DNA of 64,000 bases from Citrobacter sedlakii NBRC 105722 (GCF_000759835.1 NZ_BBNB01000008.1:124001-188000); one strand, 5' to 3'; positions 21,162-32,849 are shown, counted from the first letter of the stretch. The notes: generated from the letters alone by a model not told the origin. Translations and numbers: made by a program.

Positions 21162-21238
21162 TGGTGCATCCGGGAGGATTCGAACCTCCGACCGCTCGGT
21201 TCGTAGCCGAGTACTCTATCCAGCTGAGCTACGGATGC
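21162..21238 (-). tRNA. argV: tRNA-Arg(ACG)
   Basis: 77 nt with encoded CCA and anticodon ACG; 3 bp downstream of the tRNA-Ser gene on the same transcript. Symbol by position. Confidence 0.97.
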
Positions 21239-21241
21239 AAA

Positions 21242-21334
21242 TGGCGGTGAGGCGGGGATTCGAACCCCGGATGCAGCTTTTGACCGCATACTCCCTTAGC
21301 AGGGGAGCGCCTTCAGCCTCTCGGCCACCTCACC
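21242..21334 (-). tRNA. serV: tRNA-Ser(GCT)
   Basis: 93 nt including CCA. A class II tRNA with a long variable arm, acceptor GGTGAGG/CCTCACC and anticodon GCT in CTGCTAAG; reads AGC/AGU. First gene of the stable-RNA operon. Confidence 0.97.
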
Positions 21335-21395
21335 ACACGCCTCTTACGAGTGCGTCGAAGAACATGTTTCTGCTCATCGTCGCTGCGTGGCGCAC

Positions 21396-21423
21396 ATATT
21401 ACTTTCTGGGACTTATAAGTCAA
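21396..21423 (-). promoter_or_regulatory. serV-argVYZQ promoter
   Basis: On the minus strand TTGACT, a 16-bp spacer and TAATAT, followed by a GC-rich discriminator (GTGCGCC), typical of a stringently controlled stable-RNA promoter. Initiation is about 55 nt before tRNA-Ser. Confidence 0.75.
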
Positions 21424-21605
21424 ACAATTTTTCCTGCGCTTTTATCGTTTGCACACTTCACGCTCAATTAGTCTGCAAAAACGGCAAAAAGGGTGTTTTA
21501 TCAACAAACAAATCGGTTTATATGGACTCTGGCTGCCCCGACAACCCCAGGAACACGCTCAGATGATAGAGATAGAAAACAAGGAAAACACAGGAAGGAC
21601 AGGTT

Positions 21606-21631
21606 GCGTCTCACCCATCCAGATGAGACGC
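21606..21631 (-). terminator. csrA terminator
   Basis: An 8-bp perfect stem GCGTCTCA/TGAGACGC just after csrA, followed on the minus strand by a T-rich stretch. Confidence 0.65.
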
Positions 21632-21638
21632 GGAAACC

Positions 21639-21824
21639 TTAGTAACTGGACTGCTGGGATTTTTCAGCCTGGATACGCTGGTAGATCTCTTCACGATGGA
21701 CAGAAACTTCTTTCGGGGCGTTTACGCCGATGCGTACCTGGTTGCCCTTCACCCCTAAAACTGTCACGGTGACCTCATCGCCAATCATGAGGGTCTCACC
21801 AACTCGACGAGTCAGAATCAGCAT
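21639..21824 (-). CDS. csrA: carbon storage regulator CsrA
   Basis: 61 residues, identical in layout to E. coli CsrA. The RNA-binding surfaces are the N-terminal strand [15 protein letters not shown] (Leu4, Arg6) and VHREEIYQR (Arg44). CsrA is a homodimer that binds GGA motifs in mRNA leaders and controls glycolysis, biofilm, motility and virulence. AAGGAG upstream of the ATG is itself a potential CsrA site, in line with its known autoregulation. Lies between alaS and the tRNA operon as in relatives. Confidence 0.98.
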
Positions 21825-21883
21825 TCTTTGCTCCTTGAAAGATTAAAAGAGTCGGGTCTCTCTGTATCCCGGCATTATCCATC

Positions 21884-21912
21884 ATATAACGCCAAAAAGT
21901 AAGCGATGACAA
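21884..21912 (-). promoter_or_regulatory. csrA promoter
   Basis: On the minus strand TTGTCA, a 17-bp spacer and TTATAT, about 60 bp before csrA. The rest of the 363-bp alaS-csrA gap holds an ERIC element (22057-22183) and no gene. Confidence 0.6.
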
Positions 21913-22056
21913 ACACATTACATGTAAGCAGTCACGGCATCACATTCTGTTAAACCTAAGTTTAGCCGATATACACAACTTCAACCTGACTTTATCGTTG
22001 TCGACAACGTTGATGCAAACGCCGCGGAGTACCTGTCCGCGGCATCGGCTAACGCT

Positions 22057-22183
22057 TATACACCTCATCCTTCAAGCTGCCTCTGCGTTGGCAGCGCGCA
22101 TTTCCCCCGGTCGCCTACTCGCTGTTCGCTCCCGGGACGCATTCACTTGCCGCCTTGACGTAGCATGAATGATTTTGTGTATA
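22057..22183. repeat. ERIC element (127 bp) downstream of alaS
   Basis: Exactly 127 bp between inverted termini TATACAC and GTGTATA. The left half has CATCCTTCAAGCTGCCTCTG and the right half GCTCCCGGG with TTCACTTGCCGCC, matching enterobacterial repetitive intergenic consensus elements. Begins 4 bp after the alaS stop codon in the direction of transcription, so it is transcribed as the alaS 3' tail. Confidence 0.8.
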
Positions 22184-22187
22184 TATT

Positions 22188-24815
22188 TTATAGTTTTGCG
22201 CTGACCCAGGCTTGCACACTGGCTAACGCTGCAGGCAGAGCAGCCGCGTCCGTACCACCGGCTTGCGCCATGTCCGGACGACCACCACCCTTACCGCCCA
22301 CCTGCTGAGCGACCATACCTACCAGTTCCCCTGCTTTGACACGGTCGGTCACGTCCTTAGACACGCCAGCAATCAGAGAAACCTTACCTTCTGCCGCCGT
22401 AGCCAGCACGATAATGGTGGAACCCAGCTGATTTTTCAGATCATCAACCATGGTACGCAGCATTTTCGGCTCGACGCCGGCAAGCTCACTCACCAACAGC
22501 TTAACGCCATTGATATCAACCGCCTTGCTGGAAAGATTCGCACTTTCCTGCGCGGCAGCCTGTTCTTTCAGCTGCTGAAGCTCTTTCTCCAGTTGACGGG
22601 TACGTTCCAGTACGGAACGAACTTTATCGCCCAGATTCTGGCTGTCGCCCTTCAGCAGATGCGCAATTTCGCTTAAACGATCGCTTTGAGCGTGAACGGA
22701 AGCAATGGCGCCTTCACCCGTTACCGCTTCGATACGACGAACGCCCGCTGCGGTACCCGACTCGGAAACAATACGGAACAAGCCAATGTCACCGGTGCGA
22801 CTGGCGTGCGTACCACCGCAAAGCTCGGTAGAGAAATCGCCCATGCTCAGCACGCGAACACGCTCGTCATATTTCTCACCAAACAGCGCCATCGCGCCTT
22901 TCGCTTTAGCGGCGTCCAGATCCATCACATTTGTTTCCACCGGCAGGTTACGGCGGATCTGCGCATTCACCAGATCTTCGACCGCACGAATCTCCGACGG
23001 TTTCATCGCTTCGTTATGAGAAAAATCAAAACGCAGCAGTTTATCGTTCACCAGCGAACCTTTCTGCGCAACGTGCGTGCCCAAAACCTGGCGCAGCGCG
23101 GCGTGCATCAAGTGCGTCGCCGAGTGATTCAGACGAATACGATCGCGACGCGCTTCGTCCACGTCAGCCTGTACTGCATCGCCCACTTTCAGAGAACCCG
23201 CAGACAACGTGCCGAGATGACCGATCGCCTGACCATATTTTTGCGTGTCGCTGACAGCAAAGGCAAAGCCTGCGCCTTTCAGTTCGCCTTTATCACCAAC
23301 CTGACCGCCGGACTCGGCATAGAATGGCGTCTGGTCCAGAACCACAACCGCGTCCTGACCGGCGTTGATTACGTCAACCGCTTTGCCATCCACAAACAGT
23401 GCGGTGACCTTGCCGTTCAGTTCCAGATGGTCGTAGCCTTTAAACTCAGACGCGCTGTCTACGCGGATCATCGCGTTATAGTCAGCGCCAAAGCCGCTGG
23501 CTTCACGGGCGCGACGCCGTTGTTCTTCCATCGCCGCTTCAAAACCCGCTTCATCCACTTTGATGTTGCGCTCGCGGCAAACGTCTGCCGTCAGGTCAAC
23601 CGGGAAGCCGTAGGTATCGTACAGACGGAAAGCCGTTTCACCGTCCAGCGTGTCGCCCGTCAACTTCGCCAGTTCTTCGTCCAACAGTGCCAGACCGCGC
23701 TCCAGAGTACGGGCAAATTGCTCTTCTTCGGTTTTCAGCACCTGCTCAACCTGAGCCTGCTGGCGCTTCAATTCTTCACCCGCCGATCCCATGACGTCAA
23801 TCAGCGGACCGACCAGCTTGTAGAAGAACGTCTCTTTCGCGCCAAGCATGTTGCCATGGCGCACCGCACGACGAATGATGCGGCGCAGCACGTAGCCGCG
23901 GTTTTCGTTCGACGGCATCACGCCATCGGCGATCAGGAATGCGCAGGAACGAATGTGGTCGGCGATAACGCGCAGCGACTTGTTGCTCAGGTCGGCGGCG
24001 CCGGTCACTTTCGCCACCGCCTCAATCAGCGTGCGGAACAGGTCGATTTCATAGTTCGAGTTAACGTGTTGCAGAACTGCGGCAATACGTTCCAGCCCCA
24101 TACCGGTATCGACTGACGGCTTCGGCAGCGGCTCCATTGTGCCGTCAGCCTGGCGGTTAAACTGCATAAAGACGATATTCCAGATCTCAATGTAGCGATC
24201 GCCGTCTTCTTCCGGGCTGCCCGGAGGCCCCCCCCAAATGTGATCGCCGTGGTCGTAGAAGATCTCGGTGCACGGACCGCATGGACCGGTATCACCCATC
24301 TGCCAGAAGTTGTCGGACGCATAGGCCGCACCTTTATTGTCGCCAATGCGAATAATGCGTTCGCGTGGAATACCGACTTCTTTTTCCCAGATTTCATAGG
24401 CTTCGTCGTCTGTTTCATAGACGGTCACCCACAGACGCTCTTTCGGCAGGGCGAACCAGTTTTCACCGGTCAGCAGTTCCCATGCATACTGGATGGCATC
24501 GTGTTTGAAATAGTCGCCGAAGCTGAAGTTGCCCAGCATTTCGAAGAAGGTGTGGTGACGCGCAGTGTAACCGACGTTTTCCAGGTCATTGTGCTTACCG
24601 CCCGCGCGCACGCAGCGCTGGGAAGTGGTCGCGCGGGAATAATTACGCTTGTCGAGGCCAAGGAAAACATCCTTGAACTGATTCATCCCGGCGTTGGTAA
24701 ACAACAAAGTGGGGTCATTGTTTGGTACCAGGGAGCTGCTGGCAACTACCTGATGTCCCTTACTATGGAAAAAGTCGAGAAACGCCTGACGGATCTCAGC
24801 GGTGCTCTTGCTCAT
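22188..24815 (-). CDS. alaS: alanyl-tRNA synthetase AlaS
   Basis: 875 residues, against 876 in E. coli. A class II synthetase: motif 1-2 region near [20 protein letters not shown] and the ATP site [15 protein letters not shown]. The editing domain has the zinc-binding HSATHL and ELCGGTH motifs that clear mischarged Ser/Gly. The C-terminal domain includes a coiled coil (about 700-760) and the glycine-rich [20 protein letters not shown] precedes the ATG. Flanked by ERIC elements on both sides. Confidence 0.97.
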   Translation of the reverse strand: MSKSTAEIRQAFLDFFHSKGHQVVASSSLVPNNDPTLLFTNAGMNQFKDVFLGLDKRNYSRATTSQRCVRAGGKHNDLENVGYTARHHTFFEMLGNFSFGDYFKHDAIQYAWELLTGENWFALPKERLWVTVYETDDEAYEIWEKEVGIPRERIIRIGDNKGAAYASDNFWQMGDTGPCGPCTEIFYDHGDHIWGGPPGSPEEDGDRYIEIWNIVFMQFNRQADGTMEPLPKPSVDTGMGLERIAAVLQHVNSNYEIDLFRTLIEAVAKVTGAADLSNKSLRVIADHIRSCAFLIADGVMPSNENRGYVLRRIIRRAVRHGNMLGAKETFFYKLVGPLIDVMGSAGEELKRQQAQVEQVLKTEEEQFARTLERGLALLDEELAKLTGDTLDGETAFRLYDTYGFPVDLTADVCRERNIKVDEAGFEAAMEEQRRRAREASGFGADYNAMIRVDSASEFKGYDHLELNGKVTALFVDGKAVDVINAGQDAVVVLDQTPFYAESGGQVGDKGELKGAGFAFAVSDTQKYGQAIGHLGTLSAGSLKVGDAVQADVDEARRDRIRLNHSATHLMHAALRQVLGTHVAQKGSLVNDKLLRFDFSHNEAMKPSEIRAVEDLVNAQIRRNLPVETNVMDLDAAKAKGAMALFGEKYDERVRVLSMGDFSTELCGGTHASRTGDIGLFRIVSESGTAAGVRRIEAVTGEGAIASVHAQSDRLSEIAHLLKGDSQNLGDKVRSVLERTRQLEKELQQLKEQAAAQESANLSSKAVDINGVKLLVSELAGVEPKMLRTMVDDLKNQLGSTIIVLATAAEGKVSLIAGVSKDVTDRVKAGELVGMVAQQVGGKGGGRPDMAQAGGTDAAALPAALASVQAWVSAKL

Positions 24816-24833
24816 AATTATCCTGAAATCAAG

Positions 24834-24919
24834 CTACACGTCATCTTTCAAACCGCCTCTGTACTGGCTGCGAGCTTCCTCGCCTGCCGCCCTGATGCGG
24901 CTTGAATGACGTTGTGTAT
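24834..24919. repeat. shortened ERIC element upstream of alaS
   Basis: About 86 bp with termini CTACAC/GTGTAT and internal CATCTTTCAAACCGCCTCTG and CTTGAATGAC, in the same orientation as the ERIC after alaS. About 40 bp of the centre is missing. It ends 18 bp from the alaS start codon, so it is probably part of the alaS leader. Confidence 0.7.
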
Positions 24920-25030
24920 TTAAGGAATATTCGTCGCGAACGCAGGTTACCGCAAAGCAACCCACGCCCGAACGGAAAAAGTGGGAATAAGATAAGTTTT
25001 CTTTAGTGGGAAGTAAAATCCCGTATGCGC

Positions 25031-25531
25031 TCAATCGTCAAAATTTCGCCATATCTCCTGGATATCCTCCATCAGATAGCCGCGATAGAGTAGAAAGCGC
25101 TGTATTTTTACCTTTTCTGAAAATGCCGCGGGCAGCGGTTCGCCGTATTTGCGGGTAGCCTGATCGCGCGCGAGGGTACACCAGTCAATTTCACATTCGC
25201 GCAGCGCCTTTTCGATAGCTTCCCGGGCAATGCCTTTCTGGTTGAGTTCCTGGCGGATGCGCGCCGGGCCATACCCTTTCCGGCTACGGCTGGCGATAAA
25301 GCGCGAAACGAAGCGGCTGTCATCCAGATACCCGTGCTCATGGCACCAGGCTACCACCCGTTCGTAATCCTCTGCCGTGGCCTCAATCTCCTCGGGGCCG
25401 TTTTTCCCCATGACCGGCGCGGCCAGTTTGCGGCGTAACTCCTGTTCGCTGTGATCGCGCACAGCCAGAATGCGGACAGCGCGATCGAGCAGGCGGGCAT
25501 AAACGGGTCGGCGTGGTGTCGGTTCGCTCAT
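25031..25531 (-). CDS. recX: RecA regulator RecX
   Basis: 166 residues. Three-helix repeats are visible, with conserved [42 protein letters not shown] and [15 protein letters not shown]. RecX binds the RecA filament groove and limits its extension and ATPase. The ATG at 25531 with AAGGGAG upstream gives the family N-terminus; a longer in-frame start at 25552 overlaps the recA terminator. It is expressed by read-through from recA, about 115 bp upstream. Confidence 0.95.
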   Translation of the reverse strand: MSEPTPRRPVYARLLDRAVRILAVRDHSEQELRRKLAAPVMGKNGPEEIEATAEDYERVVAWCHEHGYLDDSRFVSRFIASRSRKGYGPARIRQELNQKGIAREAIEKALRECEIDWCTLARDQATRKYGEPLPAAFSEKVKIQRFLLYRGYLMEDIQEIWRNFDD

Positions 25532-25557
25532 AACTCCCTTCAGATTCAGCAATGCAA

Positions 25558-25581
25558 AAGGGCCGCATAAATGCAGCCCTT
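25558..25581 (-). terminator. leaky terminator between recA and recX
   Basis: Stem AAGGGC-GCAT/ATGC-GCCCTT with mismatched interior, then TTTT on the minus strand. In E. coli an equivalent hairpin limits read-through from recA into recX. Confidence 0.7.
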
Positions 25582-25645
25582 GAGTGTAACTTAACCTTTT
25601 GCCGAATGGCGGTTTCGCGCGATCCGGCTTACGGTCGCCTGAAGA

Positions 25646-26710
<1,065 letters not shown>

Positions 26711-26775
26711 CTACTCCTGTCATGCCGGGTTCCGCTTGCGCTTAACCGGATAGTGAATTCTGTACTGTTGAAACA

Positions 26776-26803
26776 ATTATACTGTATGCTCATACAGTAT
26801 CAA
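26776..26803 (-). promoter_or_regulatory. recA promoter and LexA box
   Basis: The LexA box TACTGTATGCTCATACAGTA (26780-26799) is a near-perfect palindrome. On the minus strand it lies between -35 TTGATA (26798-26803) and -10 TATAAT (26776-26781), spacer 16. Its edge touches the pncC stop codon. Confidence 0.93.
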
Positions 26804-27297
26804 GTGTTTTGTAGAAATTGTTGCCACAGCGTACGTAACGCATAGAGGGTCGCCTGTCGCCGCACGGCATCGCGGTCGCCACTGAAGCATTCCCGCCGGG
26901 TAATCCCCTCTCCGCGCGCGCTGGCGAAAGCGAACCAGACAGTGCCGACGGGCTTCGCTTCACTGCCGCCATCCGGCCCGGCAATGCCGCTGATTGAAAC
27001 CGCATAATCAGCGCGGGCGGCTTTCAGCGCGCCTATCGCCATTTCCACTACCACTGGTTCACTGACCGCGCCATGTTGGGCAAGCGTCTCTTCCCGTACG
27101 CCGATCATTTGCGCTTTCGCTTCATTACTGTAAGTGACAAAACCGCGTTCAAACCAGGCGGAGCTGCCAGCAATATCCGTAATGGCCTTCGCCACCCAGC
27201 CGCCCGTACAGGATTCCGCTGTTGTCACCGTCGCGCCGCGCGCGTTTAACGCCATTCCGACCTGTTCGCTTAACTGCATCAGTTCACTGTCAGTCAT
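26800..27297 (-). CDS. pncC: nicotinamide-nucleotide amidase PncC
   Basis: 165 residues, the single-domain CinA C-terminal family. Conserved segments are TTAESCTGGWVAKAIT (catalytic serine region) and SISGIAGPDGGSEAKPVGTVWFA. It deamidates NMN to nicotinate mononucleotide in pyridine nucleotide recycling. The E. coli gene was called ygaD. The stop codon (26800-26802) lies inside the recA -35 element next to the LexA box, so operator and coding sequence abut. Confidence 0.95.
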   Translation of the reverse strand: MTDSELMQLSEQVGMALNARGATVTTAESCTGGWVAKAITDIAGSSAWFERGFVTYSNEAKAQMIGVREETLAQHGAVSEPVVVEMAIGALKAARADYAVSISGIAGPDGGSEAKPVGTVWFAFASARGEGITRRECFSGDRDAVRRQATLYALRTLWQQFLQNT

Positions 27298-27425
27298 TTC
27301 GGCCTCTGCCAGTTAAAAATCCTGCCGGACAAGATAGCACTTTCCCACCCGAGATGGGGACGAGGTGATGATTTTACGAGGGGGATTCAGAAAAAACGTC
27401 CAGGTTTAACAGGCGGAGACAGCAT

Positions 27426-27488
27426 TGCCTTATCCGGCCAACAGCAAGCCGGGTGAGCCGGATAAGTTGTCAGGGCCGCCATCCGGCA
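27426..27488. repeat. REP/BIME between mltB and pncC
   Basis: TTATCCGGC and GCCGGATAA arms followed by GGCCGCCATCCGGC, a composite REP structure downstream of mltB. Probably transcript end; 200-bp gap otherwise empty. Confidence 0.65.
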
Positions 27489-27498
27489 GCCAGGACGA

Positions 27499-28578
27499 TT
27501 ACTGGACCCGCGCCAGCGCTACCGCCTGTCCTAACTGCCAGACCGCCATCGCATAATGGGTACTATGGTTGTAACGGGTAATCGCGTAGAAGTTTGGCAG
27601 GCCGTACCAGTACTGATACCCGGTGCCAATATCCAGACGTAACAAGCTTGCTTCGCGATGGTTACCCAACGGCTGCTGCGGCGTTAAGCCCACGGCGGCA
27701 AGCTGCGACACGCTGTATTTTGTTTTGAAGCCATTGGCCAGTCCCGGCGCCTGACCGTTGGCCATCACCGCCACCGTATCGCCTTTCACCCAGCCGTGTG
27801 CTTTAAAGTAGTTCGCTACGCTGCCGATGGCATCGACCGGATCCCAAAGATTGATATGGCCGTCGCCGTTAAAGTCCACCGCGTACTCTTTATAGGACGA
27901 CGGCATAAACTGACCGTAACCCATGGCCCCGGCGAAAGACCCTTTCAGATCCAGCGGATCGTCTTGTTCGTTGCGCGCCATCAACAGGAAGGTTTCCAGC
28001 TCGCCAGAGAAATACGCCGCGCGGCGCGGATAGTTGAAGGAGAGCGTCGCCAGCGCGTCAAGAATGCGCGTTTTCCCCATTACGCGGCCCCAGCGGGTTT
28101 CTACGCCGATAATGCCGACGATGATTTCCGGAGGCACGCCATACACCTGCCAGGCGCGGTTGAGCGCATCTTCATACTGATTCCAGAATGCCACGCCGTT
28201 TTGCACGTTATCCGGCGTTATGAACTGTTTGCGATAACGCAGCCATGCGCCGTTAGGGCCGGCTGGCGGCTGCGTGGTCGGCGCCTGCCTGTCCATCAGG
28301 CGCAGCACATAATCCAGGCGTTTCGCCTGCGACAGGATCTCCTGCAACTGTTGGCGATCAAAGCCATGTTTGCTGACCATCTTATCGATGAACTGCTGCG
28401 CATTGGGGTTATTAGCAAAATCGCCGCCCATCTGCATGACATTGTGCTGAGGCTTAAGCAGGAAGCCGCCAGACGGCGTCCCGGTGGTCGTTTGAGTCTC
28501 TTGCGGTTTCGGTTTGCTGCTACAGGCAGCCAGTAACACAAAAAGGGGAAGTAACGCTACATAACGACGCTTGAACAT
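27499..28578 (-). CDS. mltB: membrane-bound lytic murein transglycosylase B
   Basis: 359 residues. Lipoprotein signal with lipobox LLAAC, lipidated Cys19, then SSKPKP. The catalytic domain has the glutamate in GIIGVETRWGR and the downstream GYGQFMPSSYKEYAVDFNGDGH. It cleaves peptidoglycan glycan strands to 1,6-anhydromuropeptides from the inner face of the outer membrane. I chose the ATG at 28578, giving the family N-terminus MFKRRY; in-frame codons upstream lack the lipoprotein signal at the right place. Two residues shorter than E. coli MltB. Confidence 0.95.
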   Translation of the reverse strand: MFKRRYVALLPLFVLLAACSSKPKPQETQTTTGTPSGGFLLKPQHNVMQMGGDFANNPNAQQFIDKMVSKHGFDRQQLQEILSQAKRLDYVLRLMDRQAPTTQPPAGPNGAWLRYRKQFITPDNVQNGVAFWNQYEDALNRAWQVYGVPPEIIVGIIGVETRWGRVMGKTRILDALATLSFNYPRRAAYFSGELETFLLMARNEQDDPLDLKGSFAGAMGYGQFMPSSYKEYAVDFNGDGHINLWDPVDAIGSVANYFKAHGWVKGDTVAVMANGQAPGLANGFKTKYSVSQLAAVGLTPQQPLGNHREASLLRLDIGTGYQYWYGLPNFYAITRYNHSTHYAMAVWQLGQAVALARVQ

Positions 28579-28750
28579 GTGACATCCATTAACCAGATTC
28601 AGCCAGAGGGAAGTATGGTAAAGCATCCTCCGTCCCACAAGGAAGCGCGAGACGCGCTCCTTCACATAATTTACCTGTTCGCCCCCTTTACTCCTTCTTT
28701 TTCTGTTCCTATTCGCACATAAACTTTCAATTTAAAATATTTTACTTTCA

Positions 28751-28772
28751 TTTTGAGATCAAAATAACACTT
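28751..28772 (+). promoter_or_regulatory. CRP site of the srl promoter
   Basis: TTTTGAGATCAAAATAACACTT resembles the E. coli srl CRP site. A -10-like TAAAAT lies at 28792-28797, which places the site near -42 (class II activation). The 265-bp mltB-srlA gap is otherwise AT-rich leader. Confidence 0.7.
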
Positions 28773-28819
28773 TTAAATCTTTCAATCTGATTAAAATAAA
28801 TCACCAATTGGCAAGATAA

Positions 28820-30378
<1,559 letters not shown>

Positions 30379-30389
30379 GAGGTGTTGAG

Positions 30390-30752
30390 ATGACCGTCAT
30401 TTACCAGACCACGATAACCCGCATTGGCCAGAGCGCGCCGGATGCGCTGTGCGACCAGATGCTGATTACCTTCCGCGAAGGCGCGCCGGCGGATATCGAA
30501 GAGTTTTGCTTTATCCATTGCCATGGCGAACTGAACGGCACGCTGCAACCCGGCGCGCAATGTGAGCTGGGTCAGCATCGCTATCCGGTCACCGCCGTCG
30601 GCAGCGTGGCGGAACAGAATTTACGTGAACTGGGGCATATCACCCTGCGCTTCGACGGACTGAACGAAGCGGAATTTCCCGGCACCGTGCACGTCGCGGG
30701 GCCCGTACCGGACGATATCGCGCCGGGCTGTATTTTGAAGTTTGTCGCTTAA
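30390..30752 (+). CDS. srlB: glucitol/sorbitol PTS EIIA component SrlB
   Basis: 120 residues. His43 in EEFCFIHCHGEL is the expected phosphorylation site. A small soluble beta-barrel protein that takes phosphate from HPr. Starts 11 bp after srlE with GAGGTG upstream. Slightly shorter than E. coli SrlB (123). Confidence 0.95.
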   Translation: MTVIYQTTITRIGQSAPDALCDQMLITFREGAPADIEEFCFIHCHGELNGTLQPGAQCELGQHRYPVTAVGSVAEQNLRELGHITLRFDGLNEAEFPGTVHVAGPVPDDIAPGCILKFVA

Positions 30753-30762
30753 GGAGAGAAAA

Positions 30763-31542
30763 ATGAATCAGGTTGCCGTTGTCATTGGCGGAGGACAAAC
30801 CCTGGGGGCGTTCCTGTGCCATGGGCTTGCAGCAGAAGGGTATCGCGTGGCGGTTGTCGATATTCAAAGTGATAAGGCCGCCAACGTCGCGCAGGAGATC
30901 AACGCCGAATATGGTGAAGGTATGGCTTACGGCTTCGGCGCCGACGCCACCAGCGAACAGAGCGTTCTTGCGCTCTCTCGCGGCGTGGATGAAATCTTTG
31001 GGCGCGTGGATCTGCTCGTCTACAGCGCGGGGATCGCGAAAGCGGCGTTTATCAGTGACTTCCAACTGGGCGATTTTGACCGCTCATTACAGGTGAATCT
31101 GGTCGGATATTTCCTCTGTGCGCGTGAATTTTCCCGTCTGATGATTCGTGACGGTATTCAGGGACGCATTATTCAGATCAACTCTAAGTCCGGTAAAGTC
31201 GGTAGTAAGCATAATTCCGGCTACAGCGCGGCGAAGTTCGGCGGCGTCGGATTAACCCAGTCGCTGGCGCTGGATCTGGCGGAATACGGCATTACCGTAC
31301 ATTCGCTGATGCTGGGCAACCTGCTGAAGTCGCCAATGTTTCAGTCGCTACTGCCGCAGTACGCCACCAAGCTTGGCATTAAGCCGGACGAGGTGGAACA
31401 GTATTATATCGATAAAGTCCCGCTCAAACGCGGCTGCGATTATCAGGATGTCCTGAACATGCTGCTGTTCTATGCCAGCGCGAAAGCGTCATACTGTACC
31501 GGACAATCAATCAACGTCACTGGCGGTCAGGTGATGTTCTGA
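30763..31542 (+). CDS. srlD: sorbitol-6-phosphate 2-dehydrogenase SrlD
   Basis: 259 residues, a short-chain dehydrogenase. The NAD-binding turn is VIGGGQTLG near the N-terminus; the catalytic Ser and YxxxK pair lie in INSKSGKVGSKHNSGYSAAK. Oxidises glucitol-6-phosphate to fructose-6-phosphate with NAD. ATG at 30763 follows AAGGAGAG; an in-frame start at 30742 is inside srlB. Followed by a REP pair that separates it from the regulatory genes. Confidence 0.96.
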   Translation: MNQVAVVIGGGQTLGAFLCHGLAAEGYRVAVVDIQSDKAANVAQEINAEYGEGMAYGFGADATSEQSVLALSRGVDEIFGRVDLLVYSAGIAKAAFISDFQLGDFDRSLQVNLVGYFLCAREFSRLMIRDGIQGRIIQINSKSGKVGSKHNSGYSAAKFGGVGLTQSLALDLAEYGITVHSLMLGNLLKSPMFQSLLPQYATKLGIKPDEVEQYYIDKVPLKRGCDYQDVLNMLLFYASAKASYCTGQSINVTGGQVMF

Positions 31543-31552
31543 TAGTCACATA

Positions 31553-31627
31553 GCCCGGTGGCGCTACGCTTACCGGGCCTGCAAATCCCGGGTCTGTTAG
31601 CCGGATAAGGCGTCACCGCCATCCGGC
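31553..31627. repeat. BIME: two REP units between srlD and gutM
   Basis: GCCCGGTGGCG...TTACCGGGC (31553-31578) and GCCGGATAAGGCG...CATCCGGC (31600-31627) in opposite orientation. They lie inside the operon between enzyme and regulator genes, where they may lower downstream expression. Confidence 0.8.
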
Positions 31628-31647
31628 ATTCACGTAAGGAGCACACG

Positions 31648-32007
31648 ATGGTTTCCGCACTGATTACCGTCGCCGTTATCGCCTGGTGCGTTCAACTGCT
31701 ACTGGGCGGCTGGCAAATCGCCCGTTTCAACCGCGCGTTTGACCAGCTATGCCTGCAAGGCCGGGTTGGCGTAGGACGTTCAGGCGGACGTTTTAAGCCC
31801 CGCGTCGTGGTCGCCATCGCGCTCGACAAAAATCAGCGCGTAACCGATACGTTGTTTATGAAAGGACTGACAGTATTCGCCAGACCAATAAAAATTCCTG
31901 CCCTGCAGGGTAAACATCTTAATGAATTACAGCCTGATGTGATCTTTCCCCATGATCCGCTGTCGCAGAATGCACTATCATTGGCGCTTAAACTGAAACA
32001 TGGATAA
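31648..32007 (+). CDS. srlM: glucitol operon activator GutM
   Basis: 119 residues. An N-terminal membrane helix (ALITVAVIAWCVQLLLGGWQ) and a basic soluble part with GRVGVGRSGGRFKPRVVVAIALDK. GutM activates the srl operon in E. coli by an incompletely understood route; it is not a classical HTH protein. AAGGAGC precedes the ATG. About 70 bp before srlR. Confidence 0.93.
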   Translation: MVSALITVAVIAWCVQLLLGGWQIARFNRAFDQLCLQGRVGVGRSGGRFKPRVVVAIALDKNQRVTDTLFMKGLTVFARPIKIPALQGKHLNELQPDVIFPHDPLSQNALSLALKLKHG

Positions 32008-32075
32008 TTTCGTTGTGAATGCTAATAGCTTGCGAAATTATCATTTCGAAACTTCAATTCAGGGTAATCACGCCT

Positions 32076-32849
32076 ATGAAACCTCGTCAGCGTCAGGCTG
32101 CCATTCTGGAGCATTTGCAAAAGCAGGGGAAATGCTCGGTTGAGGAACTGGCCCAGTACTTTGACACCACGGGCACCACCATTCGCAAGGATTTGGTCAT
32201 TCTGGAAAATGCCGGTACCGTCATTCGCACCTATGGCGGCGTAGTGTTAAACAAAGAAGAATCCGATCCGCCTATCGATCACAAGACGTTGATCAATACG
32301 CATAAAAAAGAACGCATCGCCGAAGCGGCTGTCAGGTTTATCCATGATGGCGATTCGATCATTCTGGATGCCGGAAGCACCGTATTACAGATGGTGCCAA
32401 TGCTCACCCGCTTCAGCAATATCACCGTCATGACCAACAGCCTCCATATTGTTAACGCCTTGTCAGAGCTGGACAATGAACAAACCATCCTGATGCCCGG
32501 CGGCACCTTTCGTAAAAAATCTGCGTCATTTCACGGTCAGTTGGCAGAGAACGCCTTTGAGCAGTTCAGTTTTGATAAACTCTTTATGGGCACCGACGGC
32601 ATTGACCTCGACGCAGGCGTCACCACCTTTAACGAGGTCTACACCGTCAGCAAAGCGATGTGTAACGCCGCGCGCGAAGTCATACTGATGGCCGACTCGT
32701 CGAAGTTTGGCCGCAAAAGTCCCAACGTTGTTTGCAGTCTGGAGAGCGTCGATAAGCTGATTACCGATGCCGGTATCGATCCGGCGTTTCGTCAGGCGCT
32801 GGAAGAAAAAGGGATAGACGTGATCATAACCGGAGAAACCAATGAGTGA
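32076..32849 (+). CDS. srlR: DeoR-family glucitol repressor SrlR
   Basis: 257 residues. N-terminal DeoR HTH with [18 protein letters not shown] and [21 protein letters not shown]; the C-terminal sugar-phosphate sensor has [17 protein letters not shown] and MADSSKFG. Represses the srl operon when glucitol is absent. The ATG at 32076 gives the family start; the upstream in-frame ATG adds an unconserved hydrophobic stretch. Overlaps gutQ by 8 bp. Confidence 0.95.
   Translation: MKPRQRQAAILEHLQKQGKCSVEELAQYFDTTGTTIRKDLVILENAGTVIRTYGGVVLNKEESDPPIDHKTLINTHKKERIAEAAVRFIHDGDSIILDAGSTVLQMVPMLTRFSNITVMTNSLHIVNALSELDNEQTILMPGGTFRKKSASFHGQLAENAFEQFSFDKLFMGTDGIDLDAGVTTFNEVYTVSKAMCNAAREVILMADSSKFGRKSPNVVCSLESVDKLITDAGIDPAFRQALEEKGIDVIITGETNE

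Larger units (their letters stand above)
20212..21238 (-). repeat. tandem repeat carrying four tRNA-Arg genes
   Basis: The four tRNA-Arg genes start 271, 276 and 271 bp apart. The whole unit, tRNA plus spacer, is repeated with few changes. Each spacer also holds a second copy of the tRNA 3' end, extended into a 77-82 nt tRNA-like element, plus smaller hairpins (for example GAAACAA/TTGTTTC and TGCGG/CCGCA). The arrangement recalls the E. coli tyrT repeats, which also copy the tRNA 3' end. Confidence 0.85.

Noticed and set aside
20160-21240. Regular repeats that could be mistaken for a CRISPR array
   Set aside because: The repeats are 77-nt tRNA genes and related elements with 271-276 bp periodicity; there are no short unique spacers and no cas genes.
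20556-21471. Overlapping open frames of about 200 codons across the tRNA array
   Set aside because: They translate repeated tRNA sequence ([17 protein letters not shown]-type peptides), a common false annotation over tRNA-Arg repeats.
22686-24116. A 476-codon plus-strand frame opposite alaS
   Set aside because: Antisense shadow of alaS, with no ribosome site or family signature.
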